In this document: positions 1 through 9,330 of the stretch, piece after piece | Numbering within the stretch: the stretch's first letter is position 1 | Layout of the letters: each line of letters begins with the position of its first letter | NCBI GenBank assembly: GCA_046351455.1 | Contig: JAXLYM010000008.1 | Location: forward strand, 1 to 64,000 | DNA from: JADJRH01 sp046351455 | GTDB lineage: Bacteria > Myxococcota_A > Polyangia > Polyangiales > Polyangiaceae | Reading direction: 5' to 3' | DNA: 64,000 nucleotides | The notes under the pieces: generated by a model | The model's database searches: none | The model's input: the letters and a program-made list of their open reading frames with translations, nothing else | What the model was told of the DNA's origin: nothing | Made by a program: the position numbers and the translations under genes

Positions 1-878
1 GAGCCGATCCGCTCGGGCGCGGCCGTGCTCACGAGGTAGTCGGACTCCATGCCATGATGCACCAGGAGCGCGTCCTCCGCGGCGTCACGGATCGAGGCGA
101 AGGTGCCTTTCCAGCCGAAGGGCTTCACCACGAGATCCGAATCGATGCCTTCGATCTTCGAGGTGTCGACCGAGCCGTCCGTGCCGACGTGGATCACGCC
201 GAATTTGATCCCCTTGCTGGTGAGACCGACGTCCACCGCAGTCCCGTTCTCCTTCGCGAACGAGAGGGCTTGATCTCGCTGCGACTGGAGCTCCGTCGTC
301 ATCTCGCGGGCCGCGATCTCGACCCATCCAGCTCCGGCGAGGGGCGGCGGGTTCCGCGCGAGGGCGCTCGACTGGGAGTCTCCGTCGCCGTCCAGATAGG
401 CGTTGTCCGCTGCGTCGCCGCTGCCTGCGGGACCGCCGCGCCAGTGGCAAGAGGCGCATTTCCGTGCGTCCGGACCGCCGCGACGCCCTTTATGGAAGCG
501 GCTCATCGCCGGCAGATCCCTGGCGCCGAAGCCGTCGTCCGGCGTGAACGTGAGCGTGAAGAGCTGAGCGCCGATCTGGAACATCTCGTCCGTCGACCAG
601 AGGCCTTGATCGATCTCGGCCTGATCGACGCGCGTGGAGCGGAACAGATAGCCGGGCTGGGCCGCGTCGAGGAATCGGCTCTCGCGGCGATACGCGTCCT
701 GTTCGAGCGCGAGGAGCGCTTGATCCTTCACATCCGAAGGGAGATCCGTGGTCGCGACTCCCAAGGTGCGCGCCGGGCTCGTGCGCTCGCCGGGGCTCGC
801 CGGATTGACACCTTCGCTCTCGTCGCACGCCGCGAGCGCAGACGCCGCCAGACAGGCAAAGACGATGAATCGCCTCAT
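1..878 (-). CDS. Partial haem c lipoprotein, di-haem oxidoreductase-like (cut by left edge)
   Basis: The gene runs off the left edge; about 292 N-terminal residues are visible. The ATG at 878-876 overlaps the stop of the upstream gene (ATGA), which suggests translational coupling. The N-terminus is a lipoprotein signal with lipobox LAAC ending at Cys18. A haem c motif, CASCH, lies near residue 141. The following region (SKGIKFGVIHVGTDGS, then DLVVKPFGWKG) closely matches the gene at 875-2362, so the two are tandem paralogues. The family is the DHOR/DUF1111 di-haem proteins, which resemble cytochrome c peroxidases. A second haem motif would be expected in the missing C-terminus. Inference: exported, lipid-anchored haem protein of unknown substrate. 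Confidence 0.8.
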   Translation of the reverse strand, partial: MRRFIVFACLAASALAACDESEGVNPASPGERTSPARTLGVATTDLPSDVKDQALLALEQDAYRRESRFLDAAQPGYLFRSTRVDQAEIDQGLWSTDEMFQIGAQLFTLTFTPDDGFGARDLPAMSRFHKGRRGGPDARKCASCHWRGGPAGSGDAADNAYLDGDGDSQSSALARNPPPLAGAGWVEIAAREMTTELQSQRDQALSFAKENGTAVDVGLTSKGIKFGVIHVGTDGSVDTSKIEGIDSDLVVKPFGWKGTFASIRDAAEDALLVHHGMESDYLVSTAAPERIG

Positions 879-2362
879 CGCGCCACCCTCGGCTTGGGCT
901 CCCGCGTGAGCGAGAGGAGGAAGACGTGGAGATCGGCCTGATCGTCCGGAGACAAAGCCGCGAAGGCGTCCCGCGATTTCTGCGAGTCGCCGCCGTGCGC
1001 GAGGATCGCCGCCGGGATCGTCGCCGCTCGCCCGTCGTGCATGTAAGGTGCCGAGTCGGCGAGGCCCCAGAGAGGCCGTGTCAGGAATACGGATCTTGGC
1101 ACGAGGCCCGCGGGATCATCGACCTTGTCCGCGAGATCTTTGCCCATGTCGTGCCGCTTGAGGTCGCTGAAGAGGTTCACGACCTGCAGCGAGCGGGGCT
1201 GTTCTCCGTCCGTGATGAGGTTGAGCGTCACCGGAGGACCGCCCGTCGTGTCCGGGTATTCGCTCCACGAAGACTGGTAGAGCTGGAGGCTCCGGACATG
1301 GCATGTGCCGCACCCGACCTGGTCGAAGAGCGCGCTCCCGTGCGCCCAGCGGTCGCGAAGACCCGAGTCGTTCGGCGGCAAGATCACCGGCGATTCGAGC
1401 TGGGCCATGTAGACCGCAGAGGCCGTCAGGATGCCCTCCATGATCTCATGGTATTTGCCGTCGTCATCGGGATCGTACCAGTTCGGCCCAGGGCCCAACT
1501 TCGCCGTGTCGGGTTTCTCCTTGTATTCCTGGCAAAGCACGTCGGACTGGATGCCGAAGTGGACGCGCGCGGCGTCCTCCGCGAAGCGCCGGAGTCGGGC
1601 GACGTTGCCTTTCCAGCCGAAGGGCTTCACCACCAGATCGGGATCCACGCCCTCGAGCTTGGAGGTGTCCAGAGAGCCGTCGGGGTTCGCTGTGACGACG
1701 CCGAAGGAGATCCCCTTGGAGGCGAGGGCAACGCTGACAGCCTTTCCCTGAACGGCCGCGGCCTGGACCGCGCCGTCCCGCTGCGCCTGGATCTCGAACG
1801 TCATCTCGACCCCGAGCGCCTGCACGAAGCCCAGGCCCAAGACGGCGGGCGCGTTGCGGAGGTTGGCCGTCGATTGGTGATCGCCGTCGCCCAGGAGAAA
1901 GGCGTTCTGGGTCTCCGCGCCGGCGCCGTCGGTGCCGCCCACCGAGTGGCACCCGGAGCATGAGAAGGTGTCTCGCCCCCCGTAAACGCCGCTGTGGATC
2001 CGCTGGAGCTGCGGATTCGCGGAGTGGCCGTATCCGTCCTCGCTCCGAAACGCGTGCTCGAAGAAAGAGTCACCGAAACGGAAGAGCCGCTTCAGATCGG
2101 CATAGCCGTAGTTGTTCTGGTCGATGTCTTCCTGGAAGAGCTGGATGTGCTCGCTGTCCTCCCCCTTCTCGAAGGCCTCCAGAAACCCCTCGTAACGCTC
2201 GCGATCGGCGATCACGAGCGCGTCCGTCACCAGGGCCGACAGCTCGTCGCTGGTGGGCGGCGAACCGTGCGGCCACGGAACAGGGCTATCGGAGGTGGAG
2301 GCCAGAAGGCAGGGGACTGCCAGAACGAGCGCGAGGCGGGAGAGGATTGGGGGTGGGCGCAT
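875..2362 (-). CDS. Di-haem c oxidoreductase-like protein (DHOR/DUF1111 family)
   Basis: 495 residues with an N-terminal export signal (hydrophobic residues about 8-22). Two haem c motifs are visible: CSGCH near residue 135, followed by SVGGTDGAG, and CGTCH near residue 350. Near the C-terminus, TRPLWGLADSAPYMHDGRA and the following AILAHGGD are typical of DHOR/DUF1111 proteins, in which this block lies close to the distal haem. The family contains periplasmic di-haem proteins related to MauG and cytochrome c peroxidase; the substrate is usually unknown. It is first of a coupled pair: its TGA overlaps the ATG of its paralogue (4 bp). The haem count and fold are well supported; the reaction is not. 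Confidence 0.85.
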   Translation of the reverse strand: MRPPPILSRLALVLAVPCLLASTSDSPVPWPHGSPPTSDELSALVTDALVIADRERYEGFLEAFEKGEDSEHIQLFQEDIDQNNYGYADLKRLFRFGDSFFEHAFRSEDGYGHSANPQLQRIHSGVYGGRDTFSCSGCHSVGGTDGAGAETQNAFLLGDGDHQSTANLRNAPAVLGLGFVQALGVEMTFEIQAQRDGAVQAAAVQGKAVSVALASKGISFGVVTANPDGSLDTSKLEGVDPDLVVKPFGWKGNVARLRRFAEDAARVHFGIQSDVLCQEYKEKPDTAKLGPGPNWYDPDDDGKYHEIMEGILTASAVYMAQLESPVILPPNDSGLRDRWAHGSALFDQVGCGTCHVRSLQLYQSSWSEYPDTTGGPPVTLNLITDGEQPRSLQVVNLFSDLKRHDMGKDLADKVDDPAGLVPRSVFLTRPLWGLADSAPYMHDGRAATIPAAILAHGGDSQKSRDAFAALSPDDQADLHVFLLSLTREPKPRVAR

Positions 2363-2407
2363 CAGACAATGCCTCTCGCCGGTGGCCGACGAGAGGCCCC
2401 ACGAGGT

Positions 2408-3283
2408 TCACGGCACGCAGGCAGGGAAGCAGCAGGGAATGGCGCGCATGACACCGCCGCACTGGAGATCGCCAGTGATCGTGTGAGTGGTGTTTACACC
2501 ATCAAAGAACGTGTCATTATCGAGATGATACGTGGGCACGCCCGCCTGATCGAACGTGGCATACTCGCCGTCCGAGATGTGGTTCGTGGTGTAGATCCAG
2601 TCGTTGCAACGACCGCCGGCGCCTGGCTGCGACACCACTCCATTCACCATCTCAGGCGTCGTACGATGAATCCACATGGTCGTGCCCATCGGCACGTCCT
2701 TTAGCTCACCGGCCATCTCCGCATCGCGCACCCTTTCGTACGTGCATGGCTCTGCGGCAAGCGCGCTGCACAGCGCGACTCCTGCGTCGAAACCTGTCTT
2801 GCCGTTCGCGCCAGCCTTGGCACCCCAAGCAGATGGAACATCGGGAATCATCCCCGCGTACGTCACGACTCCCTCACACGTGTTGCTGCTCGTCGTGGTC
2901 CCGCCGCCCGCGCCGCCCGTACCCATGCAGTCCTGCGGGCACGCGAACTCGCCATTGTCGCACTCGCCCGGGTCCTGAATTCCGTTGCCGCAGAGGCCGG
3001 ACTGCGTGGTTCCCGTGCTGCCGCCCGCGCCGCCGGTGCCGCTGCCGGTCGAGCCGCCGCTGCCGTCCGGACACTGGCACGCTTCGAATGAGAGGCCGTC
3101 CGCCGCACAGACCTGGACGCTCTTCGAGCCATCCTTGCAGTCACAAGAGACTTGCTGGTTCGGGGTGCACCGCTCGGTTCCGCTCGTGTCGCCCGTGCCC
3201 CCACAGCCGGGAGCAAAGACGAGCGCCGAACCGAGAAGGACGCCGGCCCAGCCAAATGACAGCCCGATGGTCTTCGTAAGCAT
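2408..3283 (-). CDS. Secreted Cys-rich lipoprotein of unknown function
   Basis: The chosen ATG at 3283 has a good ribosome site (GGAGG, 7-8 bases upstream) and gives 291 residues; an upstream in-frame start lacks this. The N-terminus is a lipoprotein signal ending at APGC. Next come a Cys-rich stretch (about residues 37-75), a Gly/Ser/Thr linker, a short Cys module of the CGNGIQDPGECDNGE type often seen in myxobacterial exported proteins, a second Gly/Thr linker, and a globular C-terminal half ending in CCFPACVP. That half resembles the Cys-rich exported domains in which a protein of trivial length carries a fixed TTNHISDGEYATFD-like block, but I do not recognise a named family. Probably surface exposed. 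It lies 45 bp upstream of the DHOR-like gene on the same strand. Confidence 0.75.
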   Translation of the reverse strand: MLTKTIGLSFGWAGVLLGSALVFAPGCGGTGDTSGTERCTPNQQVSCDCKDGSKSVQVCAADGLSFEACQCPDGSGGSTGSGTGGAGGSTGTTQSGLCGNGIQDPGECDNGEFACPQDCMGTGGAGGGTTTSSNTCEGVVTYAGMIPDVPSAWGAKAGANGKTGFDAGVALCSALAAEPCTYERVRDAEMAGELKDVPMGTTMWIHRTTPEMVNGVVSQPGAGGRCNDWIYTTNHISDGEYATFDQAGVPTYHLDNDTFFDGVNTTHTITGDLQCGGVMRAIPCCFPACVP

Positions 3284-3605
3284 CACTGCACTTCCTCCAA
3301 AAACGACAAAGGATGACCCGCGACCCAAAGCTTCCAAGTGGGCGGACCCGTCGCGACCCGGTTCCGCCGGCCTCTGGCCGTCCCCTCAGGGGACACGTTC
3401 TCCAGAGGCGTGTCAATCACACCGTTTCCCGGGCCTCTGACACGAGACGCGGCAGAGCCCGGCTCTTCGAGCAAGGGATGTTCCGCTCAAAGAGACGGAA
3501 TTTTCCACCAAGAGTCAATGGGTTGCGTGAGGCGGTGGCTCCGGAAGGATCCACCTCTGGAGGCACGGAGATCCAGGATGAAACGGCCCGCGCGGGCCGC
3601 GCTCC
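3284..3605. other. Intergenic region without a gene
   Basis: No convincing coding frame. Two small inverted repeats are visible: a perfect palindrome of 16 bases at 3584-3599 (CGGCCCGC and its complement) just after the kinase-like gene, and a hairpin at 3380-3394 (GTCCCC, loop TCA, GGGGAC). Either could end transcription from the minus-strand genes, but neither is followed by a clear T-run. The region should also hold the promoter of the lipoprotein gene starting at 3283. Confidence 0.4.
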
Positions 3606-5990
3606 TCAGAGCTTGAACATCGCCATCGCCGTGCCGCCCGACGTGACGCTCACCGAGCGTGTCTTGGTGGCGCCGGTCGGCGGCTTGCAGCTCACCGAGT
3701 ACGTCCCGGGCTTGAGAGGCACCTTGATCGACGTGCCGCTGCCCTTCGAAGCGCCGTTCACCGTGAAGGCGCAGCTCCCGCCGACCGCGACCGCCACGAG
3801 CGTGCCCATGTCGCCGCCGGACGAAGGCGCGGAGGTCGCCGTGGGCGCGGAGGTCGCCGTCGCCGTGGCCGTCGGCTTCGCCGATGCGGTCGCGGTGGTG
3901 GCCGGGGTGCTTCCCTTCCCCGTCGTGGACGGAGGCGCGGTGTTTCCGCCGCCCGCCGCGCCCACCGGAGGCGACGCGGCCGAAGACGACGCGGCCGCGG
4001 GAGGCGTGTCCGCAGGCGGCGTCACCGCGCTCGGCGTGTCGGCCGGAGGCGGCGTCGTCGCGGGCGGAGGCGTGGACGGCAGCGGGATCGTCACCGCCGC
4101 GGTGCTGTCCGTCGATGCGGCTCCGGAGCCGCCCCCGCGGCCGCCGAAGATGAACAGGAGCGCGAGCGCCGGCAGGAGCACGCACGCGGCCGCGATCGCT
4201 GCGATCGCGGCTTTGCGCGCGCCCGCGTTCTTCGGCGCGTCGATCGCGGCGTGAGGGCCGGTGCCGACCGCGGACGGAGGAGGCGGCGGCGCTCCGAACG
4301 AAGGCGGCGCGGCCGGCACGACCGACGACATCGGCGTGGCCGGGCGCTGCACGTCCGGCGTGGAGCCCCACGCCGGGCGCGGCGCGTCCAGGTTCAACGA
4401 GGGGCCGAGCAAGGACGCTCCGCCTGGCGCCGCGGGAGGCGCGGGCGCACCGGGGATCACAGGGGCCGGCGCGATCCCGGGCTGTGACGCAGGACGCCCT
4501 CCCGGGGATGCGCCCGGAGCCGGCGCGGACGCGCCCTTCTGGATCTCCATGCCGGTCGCGGCGCCCGCGAACATCGGCTGGCCGCCCGCGGGACGATTCG
4601 GCGGCGCGCCCGGCTTCGCAGCGCCCGGGGGCGCGGCGGAGGGGACGTAATCGTTCCCCATGAACACGGTGCGCTCGAAGTTGGCTTCTCCACCGCCTGC
4701 GGGCGCAGGAGCCGGCGCGGGCGCAGGCTGTTTCGCGGCCGCGGGAGCCGGAGGTCGCTGGCCTGCCGGAGCCGGCGGTTGCGGGCGCGCTCCCGGACCG
4801 GGCTTCGTAGCCTGCGCGGCCATCGCGTCCGCCGGAGAGCTCAGCACCTTGGTCGCGATGCGCTCGTCCTCGTCATCGTCGACGAGGTCCACGCCGTGCA
4901 GCGCGGTGACGCTGTCCGCGTCGTCGAGGGACTGCGCAGGACGGCCCGCGGCAGGTCGCGGCGGCTGCTTTCCAGCCGCGGGCGGAGGCGTCTGCTTCGC
5001 GGCCGGCGTCGCTGCGCGCGTCGACGCACCGGGGCCGGGCGCGACCGGAGGTGCCGGCGGCACCGAGGCCGGGCGTCGCTCCTTCGCGGCGCTCGCCATG
5101 GCGCCGATGCGCGTGACGAGCACCTGGCCCTCCGGCGGAGCGTACTGCAGGAGCGCGTGGGCGAACGCGTGCACGCTGCCGAAGCGGCGATCCACGTCCT
5201 TCGCGAGGCACCAGCCGATCACCTGGTCCATCTCGCGCGGGAGATCCGGGCGGAGCTGCGTGAGCGGCACCGGCTCGTCCTTCGTGATCGCGAGCATCAG
5301 CGCGGCCATCTCCCCCTGGAACGGCGGCTTGCCGGCGAGCAGCTCGTACAGGATCGCGCCGAGCGACCAGATGTCCGTGCGGACGTCGACGTTCTTCGCC
5401 TTGCGCACGAGCTCCGGCGACGAGTACGGCGAGAGGCCGAACATCGTCGTCGCGGTCAGCTCGCCGCCGGCGCCGGGCGCGGCCGCGTCGCGGAGGAGCT
5501 TCGCGGTGCCGAAGTCGACGACCTTCACGAGCGACACGCCGAGGCGCTGCGTCAGGAAGAGGTGCTGCGGCTGCATCTCGCGCAGGATGATCTGGTGCGA
5601 GTGCGTCTCGGCCATCGCCTCGGCCGCTTGCAGGACGTAGAGCACCGCCTCGGGCAGAGGGAGGCGGCCGCGCTTCTTCAGGTACGCGGCGAGGTCCTGG
5701 CCTTCGAGGTACTGGCGCACGAAGTAGAACGTGCCGTCGCCCTCGGTGCCGACGTCGAAGATGCGCGCGACGTGCTCGGACTCCAGCTTGGCGAGCGTGC
5801 GCGCCTCGCGGCGGAAGCGCTCGATCTCCTTCGCGTCGCACATCGCGGGCGAGAGGATCCGGATCACGACGCGCTGGTCGAACTCGGTGTGGAACGCCTC
5901 GACCAGCATGCCGCGGGAGCGGCTCAGGATGGCGCGAACGCGGTATTTCCCGGCGACGAGGTCGCCCGGCCTTATTTCATCAGAGCGCAT
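3606..5990 (-). CDS. Ser/Thr protein kinase-like membrane protein, probable pseudokinase
   Basis: 794 residues: kinase fold at about 14-285, a long Ala/Pro-rich linker, one transmembrane helix near 592-612, a second low-complexity linker, and a small beta-rich C-terminal domain of about 70 residues resembling PEGA (GSCAFTVNGASKGSG, then KPGTYSVSC). The kinase core is eroded. The Gly-rich loop keeps one glycine (SRSRG, 23-27), the VAIK lysine is Arg44, the HRD motif is Leu136-Arg137-Glu138, and the catalytic-loop Asn is His143. DFG (159-161) and the alpha-C Glu62 remain. The two other kinases in this window have intact motifs. Inference: a cytoplasmic pseudokinase or very weak kinase that senses or scaffolds through its exported tail. 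It lies 82 bp downstream of the cytochrome-barrel operon and could be co-transcribed with it. Confidence 0.85.
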   Translation of the reverse strand: MRSDEIRPGDLVAGKYRVRAILSRSRGMLVEAFHTEFDQRVVIRILSPAMCDAKEIERFRREARTLAKLESEHVARIFDVGTEGDGTFYFVRQYLEGQDLAAYLKKRGRLPLPEAVLYVLQAAEAMAETHSHQIILREMQPQHLFLTQRLGVSLVKVVDFGTAKLLRDAAAPGAGGELTATTMFGLSPYSSPELVRKAKNVDVRTDIWSLGAILYELLAGKPPFQGEMAALMLAITKDEPVPLTQLRPDLPREMDQVIGWCLAKDVDRRFGSVHAFAHALLQYAPPEGQVLVTRIGAMASAAKERRPASVPPAPPVAPGPGASTRAATPAAKQTPPPAAGKQPPRPAAGRPAQSLDDADSVTALHGVDLVDDDEDERIATKVLSSPADAMAAQATKPGPGARPQPPAPAGQRPPAPAAAKQPAPAPAPAPAGGGEANFERTVFMGNDYVPSAAPPGAAKPGAPPNRPAGGQPMFAGAATGMEIQKGASAPAPGASPGGRPASQPGIAPAPVIPGAPAPPAAPGGASLLGPSLNLDAPRPAWGSTPDVQRPATPMSSVVPAAPPSFGAPPPPPSAVGTGPHAAIDAPKNAGARKAAIAAIAAACVLLPALALLFIFGGRGGGSGAASTDSTAAVTIPLPSTPPPATTPPPADTPSAVTPPADTPPAAASSSAASPPVGAAGGGNTAPPSTTGKGSTPATTATASAKPTATATATSAPTATSAPSSGGDMGTLVAVAVGGSCAFTVNGASKGSGTSIKVPLKPGTYSVSCKPPTGATKTRSVSVTSGGTAMAMFKL

Positions 5991-6072
5991 GCGCCGGCGC
6001 CCATGTTCGCACGTAGCGGGCCAGGGTCAACATCACGACATCCGAGGGAGAAGAACAGCGGTCAACGTGCGC

Positions 6073-6612
6073 CTATTGGAGATCGGCGATCGCGGCCGCG
6101 CACTCTTGATCGACCGTCGCCGCCTTGTCGCCGCGCAGCCAGCCGAGCATGCAGTTGTCGGCGTGGTCGGCCTCGTTCACGACCTTGCCGCCCTTGTGCT
6201 TCTCCAGGCCGCGCGCCTTGCGGATCATGAGCAGCTCGTCGGCGGAGTTGCCGAGGTTCGCGACGGTGTCGTTCATCTTCTCGGGCTCGATGCCGCACAC
6301 CGAGGTGTAGTTCGCGTCGAGCTCGACCGTCGTCGTGGCCTTGCCGCCGGGGATGTTGTTCTCATCCGGATGACGCAGGCCGAGCTTGCCGAAGAGGCGC
6401 ATCGGCCTTGCGATGCCGCCGTGGCAGTCGAGCGTGCCGCAGCGGCGCTCCATGTACGGCGAGACGCTCTGCTGGAACACGTCCTGGCTGGGGCACGCGT
6501 TCGTGACGGTGGCGTTCAGATCCTTCGCGCAGCTCGCCGCGAACAGTCCGCAGACGGCCGCGACGGAGGACACGAACAGCGCGCGACGCAGAGTCCTTCG
6601 GGCCGAGCTCAT
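6073..6612 (-). CDS. Haem c-like lipoprotein with CX4CH motif
   Basis: 179 residues, starting at an ATG that overlaps the upstream stop (ATGA), so probably translationally coupled. The N-terminus is a lipoprotein signal ending at FAASCAKD. The key motif is CGTLDCHGG near residue 57: a Cys, four residues, then Cys-His, instead of the usual two-residue spacing. Family knowledge: many small exported proteins of planctomycetes and myxobacteria with the pattern PYMERRCG-x-CHG are annotated as cytochrome c-like. A downstream segment (GNSADELLMIRKA) fits these. It is the last gene of the group that includes a beta-barrel protein (7160-9278). Inference: outer-membrane or periplasmic electron carrier. 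Haem attachment at this spacing is not proven. Confidence 0.75.
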   Translation of the reverse strand: MSSARRTLRRALFVSSVAAVCGLFAASCAKDLNATVTNACPSQDVFQQSVSPYMERRCGTLDCHGGIARPMRLFGKLGLRHPDENNIPGGKATTTVELDANYTSVCGIEPEKMNDTVANLGNSADELLMIRKARGLEKHKGGKVVNEADHADNCMLGWLRGDKAATVDQECAAAIADLQ

Positions 6613-7160
6613 TGGGCACCCTGGCACTGGCCGGTGTCGGAGACGTCGACGAGGATCTTCCCCGCCGAGTCGAAGTTGGCGCCGGTCACCGGATCGTGCA
6701 CCGCGGGGCCGTCCGGATCCGCCGGCTTGTGGCACGTCCCGCACGAGCCGTCGCGGCCGATGAGCGAGGTCATCTTGCTCGAACCGGCCTTCACGGTGAG
6801 CGGGAACGCGGGGTCCTTCCAGTCCGACTTCTTGAGGAAGAAGTTGCCCGCGAGGTTCGAGCACGCCTTGCGCGGCACGCCCGACCAGTCGAGCACGGAG
6901 ATCTCCACGCCGGCCGCGGGGCCGATGTTGCCGTCCGCGTCGGTCGTGTAGACGGTGCCGCCGAACGCCATGGGCGGGCTCGCGCCGCCGTACGCGCTGT
7001 GACAGACGAGGCACGGCTGCCCCGGCCGATGCTGCGCGCTCGGGGAGCCGGTCTCGGGGCCGAGGCTGTCGATGATCTCCTGCGGCACGGGATCGTACTT
7101 GCAGGAGGCGCCGAGGATCGCGGTCGCCGCGATCGCGAGGGAGGCGAGCGCGCGTCGCAT
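6609..7160 (-). CDS. Lipoprotein with two CXXCH haem c motifs
   Basis: 183 residues. A lipoprotein signal ends at ILGASCKYD. Two canonical haem c motifs are visible: CLVCH near residue 48 and CGTCH near residue 138. Between them is a beta-sandwich-like stretch (GGTVYTTDADGNIGPAAG) that resembles carboxypeptidase-regulatory or transthyretin-like folds. The ATG at 7160-7158 shares one base with the stop of the barrel gene (TGATG), and its own stop overlaps the next ATG (ATGA), so three genes are read as one coupled unit. Inference: di-haem electron carrier attached to a membrane, working with the barrel protein. Family assignment beyond haem c lipoprotein is not possible by eye. Confidence 0.8.
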   Translation of the reverse strand: MRRALASLAIAATAILGASCKYDPVPQEIIDSLGPETGSPSAQHRPGQPCLVCHSAYGGASPPMAFGGTVYTTDADGNIGPAAGVEISVLDWSGVPRKACSNLAGNFFLKKSDWKDPAFPLTVKAGSSKMTSLIGRDGSCGTCHKPADPDGPAVHDPVTGANFDSAGKILVDVSDTGQCQGAQ

Positions 7161-9278
7161 CAATCGATCTCCATGTCGATGTTGGCGGAGCTGAACACGC
7201 CGATGCGATCGAACAGATAGAGGTGGTCGAGGTACTGCGTGTAGATGGCGTCGACCTGGATCGACGCGGCGAACAGATCCGACAGCTTGTAGCGCGCGCC
7301 GAGGCCGAGCGTCGCCGCCCACAGCGGTCCGTTCTCTTTGTCGCCGGTGCGGTACTTCGGGATCTGCCAGCCGGTCTGCGTGAGCGTCGCGGTGTAGGCG
7401 CGCTGCCAGAAGTCGACCCCGGTCTGCAGATGGAAGCGGACGTGCGGCCCCACGCGGAGGTTGTCGTTGACGTCGTGGAGGTAGCGCACGTCCGTCGTCG
7501 TCGCCTTCATCCCCCAGTCGTCGATGTAGCCGCGCTCGTCGCCGCGCAGCGTCGCCGACTCGAAGCGGTGCGCGGCGCGGACGAACACGGCGAAGCGGTT
7601 GCGGCCGGCCTCCGGGACCTGCTCGAACGGCGAGAGATCGACGCGGCTCGCGTTCACCAGCGACGGGGTGGCGCCCTTCGGCATGCGCGACGCGACGTCC
7701 GCCGTGAACATCGGCACGTGGCGGTACGGCTTCGACGCGTCGCCGACGTCGAGCTCCACCGTGGCGCCGACGACGCCGATCGTGGTGCCGTTCAGCACGA
7801 CGCTCACGCCCGCGTCGATCGTGTGCCGCATCAGATCGCGCGAGAAGATCTCCCACGGCGTCCCGGTGCGGCCCATCGTGTCGTAGCCGAAGCCGTACGC
7901 GAGCGCGGGGGTGACGCGCTTCTCGAAGAGATCCGCCGACACGTTCACGCCGCCGGAGCGCCCGGTGTAGTCGCCCTCGTACGAGAAGCCGCCGTTCACG
8001 CCGACCTTCGCGGGCCCGATCTTGTAGCTGCCCGCGAGCGTGCCGGCGAAGCGCACCTCGTCGAGCCGGCGCGACGCCGTCGCCACGATGTCGGCCGACG
8101 CGGAGGACACCACGTCCGCGAGGACGCTGCCGCCGATCTGCCAGCCGGACGTCGGGTTCTCGGCCGAGAGGTACACCGCAGGCGAGATGACGTTGACGTA
8201 GTCGGTCGCGTTGTACGTCGTGAATTCGAGGCCGCCGAGGATCGTGAGGCCGCGCTGCTTGCCGCCCGAGTCGATGCAGCGCTTCAGATCCTCGGGCGTG
8301 GTCGCGGCGAGGAGGCACTGCTGCACGGCGGCGTTGTTCTTGTTCTCGGTCTGCTCGGTGTTGACGGTGATCTTCTCACCGCGATCCATCGTCTCGGTCG
8401 ACTTGAAGGTGAAGGGGAACTGGCCCTTCTTGCCCTTCAGCTCGACGATGGTCTTGCCGGGGTTGCGCGGGATGCCCTTCTCCGCGTCCTCCTTCGTCAC
8501 GACGTTGCCGTCGATCTTGATCTCCAGGCCGGTGACGGCCTTCGGGAGCACCAGGATCAAGGTCGGCGTGTCGGCTTCGAGCTTGGCGACGAGGGCGCTC
8601 GCCTGCTTGAGGACGTCCTGGTTCCGCTCCTCATCGGCGTACTTCGCGGCGAGCTTCGCGTCGTTCGTGGCCTCGATCACGAGGTCGCCCGCGTCCTCGC
8701 ATTTCGCGAGCACGAGCTTCCCCGCGGCGAATTCGCGATCCACCATCGCGGCGATCGCGGTCTGCATGCAGCCGCTCCAGTCGCGCGACGCGAGCTGGCC
8801 CTGCGCGGTGTTGACGGCTTCGACCTGCTCCTTGCTCGGGGCCGGCCGCGAGGGCGGAGGTTGGCCGCCGCTCTTCTTGAAGTTCGTCTTCGCGGCGCTC
8901 CACGCGGCGGTCACGTTCGCGGTCGTGAACTGCTTGTCGGGCGTGACCGTCGGATCGTTGTAGAGGGCGTTCTCGAAGGCGAGGCGCGCGTTCTCGATGT
9001 CCTTCTTGCCGGCCGCGCTCACGATGCCCATCGCGAGGTAGATCTGCGCGCGGGTCGCCTTCTCGCAGGCCGCGCCCTCGCAGGTGGTGAGCACCTTCTT
9101 GAGCTCATCGAGCGCGACGTCGCTCTTGCCGGAGAGGTGCTTGCCGAGCGCCTCGGCCACGCTGATGAGCGCCGCGTCGTCCTTGTCGCCCGCGAGCGCA
9201 GGCGAAGGCGTGAGCGCGCCGCCGATCGTCGCCGCGAAGGCCGCGATCCCGAGGAAGGAGCGCAGCGTGCGCCCCCAT
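7160..9278 (-). CDS. DUF3570-like outer-membrane beta-barrel with N-terminal helical-repeat domain (start region frameshifted)
   Basis: About 705 residues. After a signal peptide (ending near PSPALAGD) comes a TPR-like helical region of about 200 residues, then a PEGA-like segment (LEIKIDGNVVTKEDAEKG). The C-terminal half is a predicted outer-membrane barrel with DUF3570 hallmarks: YNATDYVNVISPAVYLSAE, SASADIVATASRRLDEVR, YDTMGRTGTPWEIFSRDL and GDASKPYRHVPMF. The coding frame has no in-frame ATG, GTG or TTG before the signal peptide. An ATG at 9278 lies one base out of frame, and losing one G from the G run at 9272-9276 would give MGRTLRSFLGIAAF, a perfect signal start. I therefore give 9278 as the start with a likely one-base error; CTG near 9265 is the alternative. 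It is coupled to two downstream cytochrome lipoprotein genes. Confidence 0.75.
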
Positions 9279-9330
9279 GAAGAGCGAGGATCCCGGCCGA
9301 TTCGGCCCCGGGAAGGGGCCCGCCCGCCCC

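Noticed and set aside
7223..9280. A plus-strand open frame opposite the barrel gene
   Set aside because: Arg-rich shadow without motifs; the minus strand has clear DUF3570-like blocks.
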